Source: an uncultured Treponema sp.
GTDB taxonomy: Bacteria > Spirochaetota > Spirochaetia > Treponematales > Treponemataceae
Assembly: GCA_946411505.1 (NCBI GenBank)
Contig: CAMKEG010000002.1
Span: forward strand, 310,001 to 374,000
Length of the DNA stretch: 64,000 bases
Direction of reading: 5' to 3'
Below the pieces are notes generated by a model. It was given only the letters and a program-made list of their open reading frames with translations, made no database searches and was not told the origin of the DNA. How positions within the stretch are numbered: position 1 is the first letter of the stretch; each line of letters starts with the position of its first letter. Made by a program: the position numbers and the translations under genes. Positions 33,575 through 42,042 of the stretch are shown piece after piece.

Positions 33575-33612
33575 CCTAGTCAGTGACCAATAACGGAAAC
33601 TTCTATCAGTCG

Positions 33613-33706
33613 CGAGTTTTTCTGTTTTTCGCAAGGCGAAAATCGGAGCATTGCGACGAAAGAAAAACTCGTAAGTACTATAATCAGCGCAGCTGATTAT
33701 AGTACT
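33613..33706. other. ilvC 3' end: two large inverted repeats
   Basis: CGAGTTTTTCT (near 33613) pairs with AGAAAAACTCG (33661-33671) around an inner TTTTCGC-AAG-GCGAAAA hairpin. Next, a perfect 15-bp palindrome (33674-33688 with 33692-33706) contains the ilvC stop codon in its arm. Confidence 0.65.
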
Positions 33707-35175
33707 GGCTTCATTGCAGTCATATAAGCGCGGAGCCTTCTACCTACAACCTCGATCGGGTGGTTGCGGATTTCGGCGTTGACGTTGACAAGCTCGGTGT
33801 TGTTGACGCTGTTGTCCTTTACGTCAAGGCCTTTTCCGATAACGTCCGTGTGGATGTTGGGCATAAAGTCCTTGGCCATCATCGGAGCGGCGACGCGGCT
33901 GAACAAGTAGCAGCCGTATTCGGCGGTGTCGCTGATTACGCGGTTCATCTCGTACAAGCGCTTGCGGTCGATGAGGTTTGCGATGAGCGGAACTTCGTGG
34001 AGCGACTCGTAGTAGGCCGACTCTTCCTTGATTCCCGCGTCAACCATTGTTTCAAAGGCCAATTCGCAGCCGGCCTTTACCATGGCCACAAGCAAGATTC
34101 CCTTGTCAAAGTATTCCTGCTCAGAGATTTCTTCCTTTGACTCCTCGTTCTTTTCAAACGGAAGCGCGCCGGTCTCTTCGCGCCAAGTCAAAAGGTCGTG
34201 GTCCTTGTTGGCCCAGTCCTTCATCATTGTGCTGGAGAATTTTCCGCTGATGATGTCGTCCATGTGCTTTTGGTAAAGCGGAGCCAAAAGCTTTTTGATT
34301 TCCTTGCTGAGCGCGTTGGCCTTGATTTTGGCGGGGTTGGAAAGGCGGTCCATCATGTTCGTGATTCCGCCCCACTTAAGGGCCTCGCTTACAACGTTCC
34401 AGCCGTGCATCAAAAGCTTAGTCGCGTACTCAGGAGCGATTCCTTCTGACACCATCTTGTCGTAGCAAACGATTGTTCCGGCCTGCAACATTCCGCACAA
34501 AATAGTCTGCTCGCCCATAAGGTCAGACTTGACTTCGGCGATGAAGGAGCTTTCCAAAACGCCGGCCTTGCTTCCGCCCATTCCGACGGCAAGCGCCTTG
34601 GCGTAGGCCCAGCCCTTTCCTTCGGGGTCGTTGGCCGGGTGAACGGCGATCAAGTCCGGAACGCCAAAGCCGCGCTGGAACTCGTGCCAAACTTCCGTTC
34701 CCGGTCCCTTGGGCGCGCACATTACGACAGTGATGTCCGGGCGGATAATCATTCCCTCTTCAATCATGTTGAATCCGTGGCTGTACCAAAGCGCAGAGCC
34801 CTTCTTCATCTTTTGCATCACTTCAGTGATAACGGGAGTGTGCTGCTTGTCGGGAGTCAAGTTTCCGACCAAGTCCGCTGTCGGAATCATTTCGTCGTAA
34901 GTTCCGACTTTAAATCCGTTCTCAGTCGCGTTCTTCCAAGACTGGCGCTTTTCCGTGATGGCCGACTCGCGCAAGGCGTAAGAAACGTCCAAGCCTGAGT
35001 CGCGCAAGCAAAGTCCCTGGTTCAAGCCCTGGGCGCCGCAGCCGACGATTACGATTTTCTTTCCTTTAAGAGCGTTCACTCCGTCGGCGAATTCTTCCTT
35101 GGCCATAGAGCGGCAATGTCCCAACTGCAAGCGCGCCTCGCGCCACGGAATTTTGTTAAAATAATTTTCACCCAT
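33697..35175 (-). CDS. ilvC: ketol-acid reductoisomerase, long class II form
   Basis: NADPH-dependent second step of valine/isoleucine synthesis (acetolactate to dihydroxyisovalerate). At 492 residues it is the long (class II, E. coli-like) form with a duplicated knotted domain. Visible: dinucleotide fold [34 protein letters not shown], the metal-binding region with two Asp/Glu-rich helices and the [19 protein letters not shown] repeat. The start has CAGGAG upstream, with a ~45-nt leader behind a TATAAT box. It stands alone, divergent from the TrmB-like regulator. No leucine leader peptide or T-box was seen. Confidence 0.96.
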   Translation of the reverse strand: MGENYFNKIPWREARLQLGHCRSMAKEEFADGVNALKGKKIVIVGCGAQGLNQGLCLRDSGLDVSYALRESAITEKRQSWKNATENGFKVGTYDEMIPTADLVGNLTPDKQHTPVITEVMQKMKKGSALWYSHGFNMIEEGMIIRPDITVVMCAPKGPGTEVWHEFQRGFGVPDLIAVHPANDPEGKGWAYAKALAVGMGGSKAGVLESSFIAEVKSDLMGEQTILCGMLQAGTIVCYDKMVSEGIAPEYATKLLMHGWNVVSEALKWGGITNMMDRLSNPAKIKANALSKEIKKLLAPLYQKHMDDIISGKFSSTMMKDWANKDHDLLTWREETGALPFEKNEESKEEISEQEYFDKGILLVAMVKAGCELAFETMVDAGIKEESAYYESLHEVPLIANLIDRKRLYEMNRVISDTAEYGCYLFSRVAAPMMAKDFMPNIHTDVIGKGLDVKDNSVNNTELVNVNAEIRNHPIEVVGRRLRAYMTAMKPVL

Positions 35176-35213
35176 TTTTGTCTCCTGTGTGATTGGTTTG
35201 TGTTTTCGGTGGA

Positions 35214-35242
35214 ATTATAGCGCGCGGGGAGTGTTGCGTCTA
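35214..35242 (-). promoter_or_regulatory. ilvC promoter
   Basis: Minus strand: CTAGACG (-35 TAGACG), 17-nt spacer ending GCGCGC, TATAAT. Another example of the CTAG-type -35 plus GCGC-TAWAAT -10. Confidence 0.6.
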
Positions 35243-35289
35243 GTGAAATAATTTCAAGTTATTGTTGCGTTTTATGCAAAGAAAGGTGA

Positions 35290-35318
35290 TTGACACAAAT
35301 TAAAAAGACGGTTATAGT
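35290..35318 (+). promoter_or_regulatory. promoter of the regulator-ddh-lysA operon
   Basis: Consensus TTGACA (35290-35295), 17-nt spacer, TATAGT (35313-35318). The apparent longer reading frame that begins at this TTG is an artefact of the promoter. Confidence 0.7.
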
Positions 35319-35340
35319 GGTATTAAACAGAACTACTAGT

Positions 35341-36042
35341 ATGCCAGACATGAGTTTTATAGACGGTTTGAATGATTTTGGACTCACCCGCCAGGAGGGG
35401 GCGATTTATTCGGCGCTCCTGAATCACGGCGACATGACTGGCTATGAAGTGGCGAAGGACACGGGCATTTCGCGCTCCAATGCTTACGCAGGCCTTGCCG
35501 CTCTTGTGGAAAAGGGCGCCGCATATCTTGTTCAGGGCGAAGCCACAAAATACCGCCCGGTTGAAATAAAAACATTTACGGAAAACAGAATCCTGGAATT
35601 GCAAAAAAGCGCGGCCTGGCTGGAAAAGCATTCGCCGCGAAAGGTTGTTTCCTGCGACGGCTACATCACAATCATTGGCGCGAAAAACATCAAGAACAAA
35701 ATCCGCCAAATGCTAAAAAAAGCCGAGCTGCGCGTTTATATGATGGCTCCGTCTGACCTTCTTTTAGACTATGAGGCCGAGCTTGGCGGCCTTGTGAAGG
35801 CTGGAAAAAAAGTCGTCCTTCTTACAAAGGGCTTCAAGCTTGGCGGCGCGAAAATCTACGAGACAAAGCCAGAGCCGGGCCGGATTCGCTTTATCGCGGA
35901 TTCGTCTTACGTTCTTACGGGAGAGCTGACCGGCGACGAACATGACACCTGTTTGTATTCCGGACAAAAAAACCTCGTTGAGGTTATGAAGGAAGCATTA
36001 AAGGATAAAATCACGCTTTTAAGCGAAGGAGAAAAAAGATGA
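35341..36042 (+). CDS. TrmB-like winged-helix transcriptional regulator
   Basis: A 233-residue regulator with an N-terminal winged helix (DFGLTRQEGAIYSALLNHGDMTGYEVAKDTGISRSNAYAGL pattern, about residues 11-55) and a C-terminal phospholipase-D-like/effector half as in TrmB proteins. The ATG at 35341 was chosen because an upstream TTG is part of the promoter; the ATG at 35350 is also possible and neither has a good ribosome site. Its end overlaps ddh by 4 nt (ATGA), so it probably senses lysine, diaminopimelate or a related signal and controls this operon (inference from position; classical TrmB proteins sense sugars). Confidence 0.82.
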   Translation: MPDMSFIDGLNDFGLTRQEGAIYSALLNHGDMTGYEVAKDTGISRSNAYAGLAALVEKGAAYLVQGEATKYRPVEIKTFTENRILELQKSAAWLEKHSPRKVVSCDGYITIIGAKNIKNKIRQMLKKAELRVYMMAPSDLLLDYEAELGGLVKAGKKVVLLTKGFKLGGAKIYETKPEPGRIRFIADSSYVLTGELTGDEHDTCLYSGQKNLVEVMKEALKDKITLLSEGEKR

Positions 36043-37019
36043 AAATCGGTATTTTAGGTTATGGCAATCTTGGAAAGGGCGTCGAAGGCGCGGTCAAGCA
36101 GAACTCTGACTGCGAGCTTACGGCTGTCTTCACGCGCCGCGACCCTTCAACCGTAAAAATTTTGACGGCGGGCGTTCCTGTTTACAATGTGGCGGACGTT
36201 GAAAAACACAAGGACGAAGTTGACGTTCTTATCATCTGCGGCGGCTCGGCGACCGACCTTCCAAAGCAGACTCCTGAATACGCAAAATATTTCAACGTAA
36301 TCGACAGCTTTGACACGCACGCAAAAATCCCTGAGCACTTTGCAAACGTGGACAAGGTTGCAAAGGACTTTAAGCATACCGCTCTCATCAGCTGCGGCTG
36401 GGACCCGGGCCTTTTTAGCCTTAACCGCCTTTACGCCAACTGCATTCTTCCAAACGGAAAGGACTACACTTTCTGGGGAAAGGGAGTCAGCCAGGGACAC
36501 TCTGACGCCATCCGCCGCATAAAAGGCGTTAAGGACGGAAAGCAGTACACGATTCCAGTGCAGGCAGCTTTGGACGCCGTTCGCTCAGGAAGCAATCCTG
36601 ACTTGACAACTCGCCAAAAGCACACGCGCGAATGTTTTGTTGTGGCCGAAGAAGGCGCGGACAAGGCCCGCATCGAAAAAGAAATCAAAGAAATGCCAAA
36701 CTACTTCGTTGACTACGACACGACAGTTCACTTTATCAGCGAGGAGGAATTGAAGCGCGACCACTCAGGAATTCCTCACGGCGGCTTTGTAATCCGTTCC
36801 GGAAAGACCGGCTGGGACAATGAGTTCAACAACGTGATTGAGTACAGCCTAAAATTGGATTCAAACCCTGCCTTTACTTCAAGCGTTCTCGTGGCTTACG
36901 CCCGCGCGGTTTACAGAATGAACAAAGAGGGAAGCCTTGGCTGCAAGACAGTCTTCGACGTCGCGCCGGCTTACCTTAGCCCGCTTAGCGGAGAAGAAAT
37001 CCGCGCGCATTTGCTGTAG
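36039..37019 (+). CDS. ddh: meso-diaminopimelate dehydrogenase
   Basis: NADPH-dependent one-step conversion of tetrahydrodipicolinate to meso-diaminopimelate, bypassing the succinylase/acetylase branches of lysine synthesis. The 326-residue protein has the N-terminal Rossmann motif GILGYGNLGKGVEGA, the SFDTH and CGWDPGLFS segments of the active site, and GGFVIRSGKTG near the C-terminus, all characteristic of Ddh. Forms an operon with lysA (8-nt gap) and the upstream regulator. Treponemes use ornithine in peptidoglycan, so here the product most likely feeds lysine only (established for studied species; inference for this one). Confidence 0.95.
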   Translation: MKIGILGYGNLGKGVEGAVKQNSDCELTAVFTRRDPSTVKILTAGVPVYNVADVEKHKDEVDVLIICGGSATDLPKQTPEYAKYFNVIDSFDTHAKIPEHFANVDKVAKDFKHTALISCGWDPGLFSLNRLYANCILPNGKDYTFWGKGVSQGHSDAIRRIKGVKDGKQYTIPVQAALDAVRSGSNPDLTTRQKHTRECFVVAEEGADKARIEKEIKEMPNYFVDYDTTVHFISEEELKRDHSGIPHGGFVIRSGKTGWDNEFNNVIEYSLKLDSNPAFTSSVLVAYARAVYRMNKEGSLGCKTVFDVAPAYLSPLSGEEIRAHLL

Positions 37020-37027
37020 GAGAAACA

Positions 37028-38269
37028 ATGAACTCATTTATCGAACAATCAAATTTTTTTGAAGGCAACGACCCGGAAAAGATTGCCAAGGAATACGGCA
37101 CGCCTCTCTACGTTTACAACGAAAAGATTTTGCGCAGCCGCATGGCCGCGGTCGCTAAGGTTATCACAAAGTATCCTTACACCGCAAACTATTCTGTAAA
37201 GGCCAACACAAACATTCACATTCTTAAGCTTGCGTTCGAAGAAGGCAACAACTGCGACGCGATGAGCGTTGGCGAAATCCAAATGCTTTTAAAGGCCGGC
37301 TTTCCAAAGGAGCGCGTTTTCTTTGTTCCGAACAACGTGAGCGAAGAAGAAATGCAGTTTGCGATTGACAACGGAATTATGACAAGCTGCGACTCCCTTG
37401 CCCAGCTGGAGCTTTACGGCTCCCTCAACAAGGGCGGAAAGGTCGCTGTCCGCATAAATCCTGGAGTCGGAGCCGGCCACCACGAAAAGGTTGTCACAGG
37501 CGGAAAGAAAACCAAGTTTGGAATTTCCGAAGAATTCATTCCGCAGATTTTTGAAATCGCTTCAAAATACAATCTTACAATCGCAGGAATCAACCAGCAC
37601 ATCGGCTCGCTTTTTATGGACCCGCAGCCTTATCTTGACGCGGTCTCAAACCTCTTGCGAATTGCCCTTCAGTTTAAGGATTTGGAGTTTGTCGACTTTG
37701 GCGGCGGCTACGGCATTCCCTACCACAAGCTGGACGACGAAAAAGATTTTCCGATGGAAGATTTTAAAAAGCGCCTTGAGCCTATTTTGGACGACTTTGT
37801 CGCCAACTACGGAAGAGCGCCGCTTTTTAAAAGCGAGCCCGGACGTTTTTGCGTCGCGGAAGGCAGCGTGATTCTTGGCCGCGTTCACGCAGTAAAGCAT
37901 AACAACGGAAAGACCTTTGCCGGAACTGACATCGGCATGAACGTTCTTGTCCGCCCGTCCATGTACGACAGTTGGCACGACATCGAAGTTATCCGCGACG
38001 GAAAAGTTGTTGCCCGCGACAATCTTATGGAACAAACCGTGACCGGAAACATCTGCGAAAGCGGCGACCTTCTTGCCAAAGACCGCCCGCTGCCGGAGAT
38101 GAAGCGCGGCGACCTTGCATGCGTCCTTGACGCCGGCGCTTACGGCTGGAGCATGTGCTCAACTTACAACAGCCGCCCCCGCCCCGCGGAAGTTCTAATC
38201 TGCAAGGACGGCAGCGTAAAAGTTATCCGCCGCCGCGAGACAATAGAAGATTTGATGCGGCTCTTTTAA
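37028..38269 (+). CDS. lysA: diaminopimelate decarboxylase
   Basis: PLP enzyme making lysine from meso-diaminopimelate. The 413-residue chain has the alanine-racemase-like barrel with the PLP lysine in YTANYSVKANTN (about Lys58), HIGSLFMD, the Gly-rich phosphate loop DFGGGYGIPY, EPGRFCVAEG and the C-terminal active-site CESGD and GAYGWSM segments. Ribosome site AGGAG at 5-6 nt. Last gene of the operon, followed by a strong terminator. Confidence 0.96.
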   Translation: MNSFIEQSNFFEGNDPEKIAKEYGTPLYVYNEKILRSRMAAVAKVITKYPYTANYSVKANTNIHILKLAFEEGNNCDAMSVGEIQMLLKAGFPKERVFFVPNNVSEEEMQFAIDNGIMTSCDSLAQLELYGSLNKGGKVAVRINPGVGAGHHEKVVTGGKKTKFGISEEFIPQIFEIASKYNLTIAGINQHIGSLFMDPQPYLDAVSNLLRIALQFKDLEFVDFGGGYGIPYHKLDDEKDFPMEDFKKRLEPILDDFVANYGRAPLFKSEPGRFCVAEGSVILGRVHAVKHNNGKTFAGTDIGMNVLVRPSMYDSWHDIEVIRDGKVVARDNLMEQTVTGNICESGDLLAKDRPLPEMKRGDLACVLDAGAYGWSMCSTYNSRPRPAEVLICKDGSVKVIRRRETIEDLMRLF

Positions 38270-38324
38270 GGTGGGCCCTGGCTGCGCGCGGCAATTAAGG
38301 CCTTGCATTTGTAAACACGAGCCG

Positions 38325-38358
38325 ACGGCTTCCCCATCGCGGGGAGGCCGTTGTTTTT
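38325..38358 (+). terminator. terminator of the ddh-lysA operon
   Basis: ACGGCTTCCCC (38325-38335) pairs with GGGGAGGCCGT (38341-38351), followed by TGTTTTT. Confidence 0.85.
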
Positions 38359-38737
38359 ACCACAAAACTTTTACGTCGTAAAGTTTTATTTTTGAATCTT
38401 TTGTAATGATTGCAAGGTTTTCGGCTTGAGCTTGCGCCACAAGCATTCTGTCAAATGGGTCGGAATGAATGTTTGGAAGTTCTGAAAGCTTGTCAATGTA
38501 TGCAGCCTCAATAGGAAGAATTTCAATTTTTTGGGCGAGGCACTGTTCTTCAAGTTGCTTTACCGTAAAAGGAACGTTCAGTTTTCCAATGCTCTTTTTG
38601 ATGCCAATTTCCCAAAAACTGGCTATGCTTGCGTATATTCCTTCTTCATTGTCGAGAATCTTTTTAACTTTTTTTGAAAGATTTTCCGTGTCGCTGAACG
38701 CCCAAATCAAAATATGCGTGTCAAGAAGGTACTTCAT
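38357..38737 (-). CDS. PIN-domain toxin (VapC-like, COG3744 type)
   Basis: A 126-residue PIN domain ribonuclease. Metal ligands: Asp6 (LLDTHILIWAF), Glu43 (ASFWEIGIK), Asp93/Asp96 (HSDPFDRMLVAQA, the hallmark of this subgroup) and Asp114. The start ATG overlaps the antitoxin stop by 4 nt (ATGA) and has AAGGAA before it; an ATG six codons upstream is not used by this logic. Second PIN pair of the window; it is of a different subgroup from the one at 31.8 kb. Confidence 0.9.
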   Translation of the reverse strand: MKYLLDTHILIWAFSDTENLSKKVKKILDNEEGIYASIASFWEIGIKKSIGKLNVPFTVKQLEEQCLAQKIEILPIEAAYIDKLSELPNIHSDPFDRMLVAQAQAENLAIITKDSKIKLYDVKVLW

Positions 38738-38967
38738 ACATATTCCTTGAAACAATCTGGCGTTTCGTCAAAGTCGTCAGCAATCCAAACTTTTCCTTTC
38801 CATTGTCCAAGTTGGCGGATGGATTTTTTTTCCGTTTTTTTTGCTTTGGCTTTTGCGGGAGCCGTATTTGAATTGCGGCTCAAAACCAAATCCAAAAAAC
38901 GCGAGACAAAATCAAATTCGCTTTCAGGAACCATGCGCAATTTTTTTTCTAAAGTTGAGTACGGCAT
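38734..38967 (-). CDS. antitoxin of the COG3744-type PIN pair
   Basis: A 77-residue basic/acidic mixed protein (MPYSTLEKKLRMVPESEFDFVSRFLDLVLS), resembling DUF2281-type antitoxins that pair with COG3744 PIN toxins; the middle is Lys/Ala-rich and the C-terminal KGKVWIADDFDETPDCF looks like the toxin-blocking peptide. AAGGAGG precedes the start. Translationally coupled to the toxin. Confidence 0.8.
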   Translation of the reverse strand: MPYSTLEKKLRMVPESEFDFVSRFLDLVLSRNSNTAPAKAKAKKTEKKSIRQLGQWKGKVWIADDFDETPDCFKEYV

Positions 38968-39159
38968 AGTTTTCCTCCTTAAAGTTAATTATATCACAAA
39001 CTTTTGATTTGGCAAAGTCTTGCATTACTCCAACCAATTCTCCACCTGCAGGCCGCGATAACCATATTCGCGGATAGCTATTTTGTCAATCAAAAATGGC
39101 TATTTTAAAAAATCCGTCCTGTCCAAGCGTAACATTTTTTTCGTTCGTTTATTTTAAAC

Positions 39160-39189
39160 TTGACTAATGACAGAGCGTGATTATATAAT
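39160..39189 (+). promoter_or_regulatory. promoter of the LPP20/LpoB envelope operon
   Basis: TTGACT, 18-nt spacer and TATAAT (39184-39189), then AAGGAG and the ATG at 39210. Confidence 0.75.
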
Positions 39190-39209
39190 TGCGTTTTAAG
39201 GAGTTTATT

Positions 39210-39926
39210 ATGAAAAAAATTGCAGTTGTTGTTTTGGCGCTTGCCGTTCTTTCTTCGACAAGCGTTTTTGCGGCCAAAAAAGGAAAAGAGGCCAAGCAAA
39301 AAATTGAAATCGTGGACCGCCCCGGCATCGCTCTCGGAACCGAGATTCCGGATTGGGTTGTTTCTGTGTTGGAAGGGGAGAACAAGAAAATCGCCAAGTC
39401 TTTGAAAATCGACCTCAAGGACTATCAAATTTTCGTATTCTCCAACCAGGGCAAGGACTTGGAATTCTTAAAGACTTGGACGGACCAAGTTGACGTCCAG
39501 CGCCAGGTAGCCAACTCATTCTCCATCGCCGTAGGCCAGAGCGCCAACGCCGTGTTCCAAGGAACAAGCGGAGACGAATCCAAGAAGAAGATGGCCATCG
39601 ACCAAAGCGTAAAGGCTCTTTCCACGATGGAAATCAACGGCTTGCTCAAAGAGTCCCAGTATTGGATTCAGTTCAGAAAGCCCAAGCAGGGAGTCAAGAT
39701 TACAAAGAAGTCTCCCGAAAGCTCTTTTGACTACTACTACGAATACTATGTCGTGTTCACGATGAACCGCGCCATTTACGAGTCCCAGCTCAACGCCGCC
39801 TTGAACGGAATCGAGGACAACGCTTCCGAAACCGTTTTGTTGAAAAAGGCCTTGAGCGAAAATCTCCGCGCGCCCTTGATTGACAAAGTCAAGGACGCGT
39901 CTGTCGAATACGATTTTGAAGAGTAG
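39210..39926 (+). CDS. exported LPP20-like envelope protein
   Basis: A 238-residue exported protein (signal KKIAVVVLALAVLSSTSVFA, no lipobox). After a basic linker comes a domain starting IPDWVVSVLEG and continuing DVQRQVANSFSIAVGQSANAVFQG, similar in layout to the LPP20/FlgP family (PDW start, then an Ala/Arg helix). The second half (PESSFDYYYEYYVVFTMNRAIYESQL) fits a small alpha/beta fold. First gene of a five-gene run (14 nt to the next). Function unknown; company with LpoB suggests an envelope-assembly role. Confidence 0.65.
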   Translation: MKKIAVVVLALAVLSSTSVFAAKKGKEAKQKIEIVDRPGIALGTEIPDWVVSVLEGENKKIAKSLKIDLKDYQIFVFSNQGKDLEFLKTWTDQVDVQRQVANSFSIAVGQSANAVFQGTSGDESKKKMAIDQSVKALSTMEINGLLKESQYWIQFRKPKQGVKITKKSPESSFDYYYEYYVVFTMNRAIYESQLNAALNGIEDNASETVLLKKALSENLRAPLIDKVKDASVEYDFEE

Positions 39927-39940
39927 ACTGGAGCCGCCGA

Positions 39941-40540
39941 ATGAAAAAGACACTTTTAATCTTGACGGCGGCGCTCGCTTTGGCGGGCTCCGCTTTTGCC
40001 AAGGCCGTAAAGCGCGGCGGCAACGCGGACCTCACTCCCTACTTGAACGACAACGATTGCCGCGCGATTTGCAAGGACATAGTTGACCAAGTCATAAAGA
40101 ACCCCCGCGTCGCCAAGTTTGAGGAAAAAAACGGCCGCGCTCCGATTGTTACGATTGGAAAAATCAAGGACCAGACCGGCGAATTCTTTGACACGCAAAT
40201 CATCGCCAACAGCCTTAAGACCGCCGTTCTCAACAGCGGCGTCCTTGAGTTCATGGCCAACTACGACGTCCGCGACGACATGCGCGACGAAGTCATCGGC
40301 CAGCAGGACCACAGCGCCGAAGACAAGGCCAAGGAGCTTGACGAAGAGGACGCCGCCGACTACATGCTCACCGGCTCCGTAAAGCTTATGGTTCAAAACA
40401 ACGGCAAAAAGCAGGAAAGGACATACATCGTCAACATCGAGCTTGCGGATTTGCAGACGCACAGAACGGTCGCGATGTTCGAGCCTTCCGAAGCCACAAA
40501 GGACTATTTGAAAAAAACGGCAAGCGTAAAAAGCAAGTGA
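39941..40540 (+). CDS. LpoB-like penicillin-binding-protein activator
   Basis: A 199-residue exported protein (signal ending ALAGSAFA, no lipobox Cys). The core DNDCRAICKDIVDQVIKNPRV, RAPIVTIGKIKDQTGEFFDTQIIANSLKTAVLNSG and ADYMLTGSVKLM follow the LpoB/PF13036 pattern. In enterobacteria LpoB reaches through peptidoglycan to switch on PBP1B; whether spirochaete homologues do that is unknown. It lacks the lipid anchor of LpoB. Operon with LPP20-type and COG3014-type genes. Confidence 0.8.
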   Translation: MKKTLLILTAALALAGSAFAKAVKRGGNADLTPYLNDNDCRAICKDIVDQVIKNPRVAKFEEKNGRAPIVTIGKIKDQTGEFFDTQIIANSLKTAVLNSGVLEFMANYDVRDDMRDEVIGQQDHSAEDKAKELDEEDAADYMLTGSVKLMVQNNGKKQERTYIVNIELADLQTHRTVAMFEPSEATKDYLKKTASVKSK

Positions 40541-40557
40541 CTCTTTAAGGAATGATT

Positions 40558-42042
40558 ATGAAAAAAAGAGCCGTCGCATGCGCGGCGCTTGCCGCCGCGC
40601 TTGTTTTCTTTTCGTCCTGCGTTTCCACAAACAAAACCGACGCGGCCGACATCCAAGCCTCGTCGGAAAAGTCCTCCAAAAAGCAAAAGGCCAAGCCCGT
40701 AAAAAAAAGCAAGTTTGACCAAGACGCTTTTGACGAGGCTTACGCAAAAGGCGACTACGCCGTTTGCGCGGGAATGCTGTTGGGAAAAGGCGACAAAAAA
40801 AATCTTGTAAAAAATTCGCTTGACGCGGACATGTTGGTTTACTTCACGCAAAACTACACGACCGCCGGAAAGAGTTTTCTTGACACTTACGCGATGATGC
40901 AGCAAACCGTTTCCGAAATGACTGCCGGAAAAGGCTTGGCCGCGTCGCTCGGCGGAGAAAATTCCATCAAGTATTACGGCGCCGAATACGAGCGCTATTT
41001 GGCTTGGTCAATGCGGCTCGCCAGCGCTTTGGCCGCCAAGGAAAACGACGTCGCCAACGGAATCATGAAAGATTACGTCGGCACGTTCATGGACGAAATC
41101 CAAGCCTTGCGGGCCCAGAACGAGGAAATCGCGCGCGGCTCGGAGGAAAAGCTGGACAGCGACGAATTCAAGCGGGCCGCGGAGTCTTTGGAAAGCGCGG
41201 GCCTTGACTTGGGCGTTTCCGGCATGGTCAACGCAAAGCCGGCCGCCGCTTCCGCAAAGTATGAAAGCTCGCCTTTCTTCAATTATTTGGGAACCTTGGC
41301 CTACGCGGCCAACAAGGATTTTGACCACGCCCAGGAATTCGCGGCGCTTTACAATGTCGACAAGTCGCTTGTGAATGACGCGGTAAAAGTTCCGGCGGGA
41401 AAAGGCCGGCTTGAAGTGGTCGCCTTTTCCGGAACCATAGGAAGGCGAAGCGACGCCAGCGAAGGAAAAACGCCCTCGTCATTTTCGCTTCCAATTTCCG
41501 GAGTCGGAATCGTCACCTTCCATACAAAAATCGCGTATCCGGTTTTCAAGGAGCAAAAGCATGCCATAGATTCCGTGCGCGTCACCCTTTCAAACGGCGA
41601 GTCCAAAAAGGCCGTCCTTGTGGAAGACTTTGACGAGGCCGTAAAAATCGATGTCGCGCAAAAGGCCCGCGGAGCCTACAGCCGTTCCGTTTTCCGAAAC
41701 GTCGTAAAAAATTCCGCCGCCGCCGCCAGCGTCATAGCGGCCGGAATCGCTGTCCGCCAGGCTTCCGACAACGCCATCGCGTCCACGCTGGCGCAAATCG
41801 TTTTTAGCCAAGCGGTCGCCGCGGCTTCCGAGGCCATTGTCAACCTTGAGCGGGCCGACGTCAGGCAGGGCGTTTACTTTCCCAACAAGGCCAGCGCGGC
41901 GGGCTTTTCCGTCGACCCTGGAATTTACGCCGTCACGCTTGAATACATGAGCGGGCCTAATGTCGTTGAGAAAAAGACAATAGAAAAAGTCGTCGTCGAA
42001 GGCGGCAAAGTCAACGTTGAGGTTTCTTTATGCGAAAAATGA
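40558..42042 (+). CDS. COG3014-like lipoprotein
   Basis: A 494-residue lipoprotein (signal ending VFFSSC). Start chosen at the second ATG, 7 nt after AAGGA; the ATG at 40552 is too close. The middle is helical (KYYGAEYERYLAWSMRLASALAAKENDVANGIM) like the repeat part of COG3014, and the C-terminal half carries a conserved beta-rich segment (LEVVAFSGTIG, IAYPVFKEQKHAIDSVRVTL, DPGIYAVTLEYMSG). COG3014 members often sit next to LPP20 and LpoB homologues, as here. Overlaps the next gene by 13 nt. Function not established. Confidence 0.7.
   Translation: MKKRAVACAALAAALVFFSSCVSTNKTDAADIQASSEKSSKKQKAKPVKKSKFDQDAFDEAYAKGDYAVCAGMLLGKGDKKNLVKNSLDADMLVYFTQNYTTAGKSFLDTYAMMQQTVSEMTAGKGLAASLGGENSIKYYGAEYERYLAWSMRLASALAAKENDVANGIMKDYVGTFMDEIQALRAQNEEIARGSEEKLDSDEFKRAAESLESAGLDLGVSGMVNAKPAAASAKYESSPFFNYLGTLAYAANKDFDHAQEFAALYNVDKSLVNDAVKVPAGKGRLEVVAFSGTIGRRSDASEGKTPSSFSLPISGVGIVTFHTKIAYPVFKEQKHAIDSVRVTLSNGESKKAVLVEDFDEAVKIDVAQKARGAYSRSVFRNVVKNSAAAASVIAAGIAVRQASDNAIASTLAQIVFSQAVAAASEAIVNLERADVRQGVYFPNKASAAGFSVDPGIYAVTLEYMSGPNVVEKKTIEKVVVEGGKVNVEVSLCEK

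Noticed and set aside
33493..33600. 33-codon open frame starting MAFKVFSVAAGVALAM
   Set aside because: It reads through the duplicated terminator stem and ends just after it; the sister copy at 32.2 kb has no equivalent start.
35290..35340. N-terminal extension of the TrmB-like regulator from a TTG
   Set aside because: That TTG is the first base triplet of a consensus TTGACA -35 with TATAGT 17 nt later, so it lies upstream of transcription.
35176..35340. Possible lysine riboswitch or T-box for ilvC or lysA
   Set aside because: The leaders are only about 25-45 nt from the predicted promoters, too short for either class, and no conserved box was seen.
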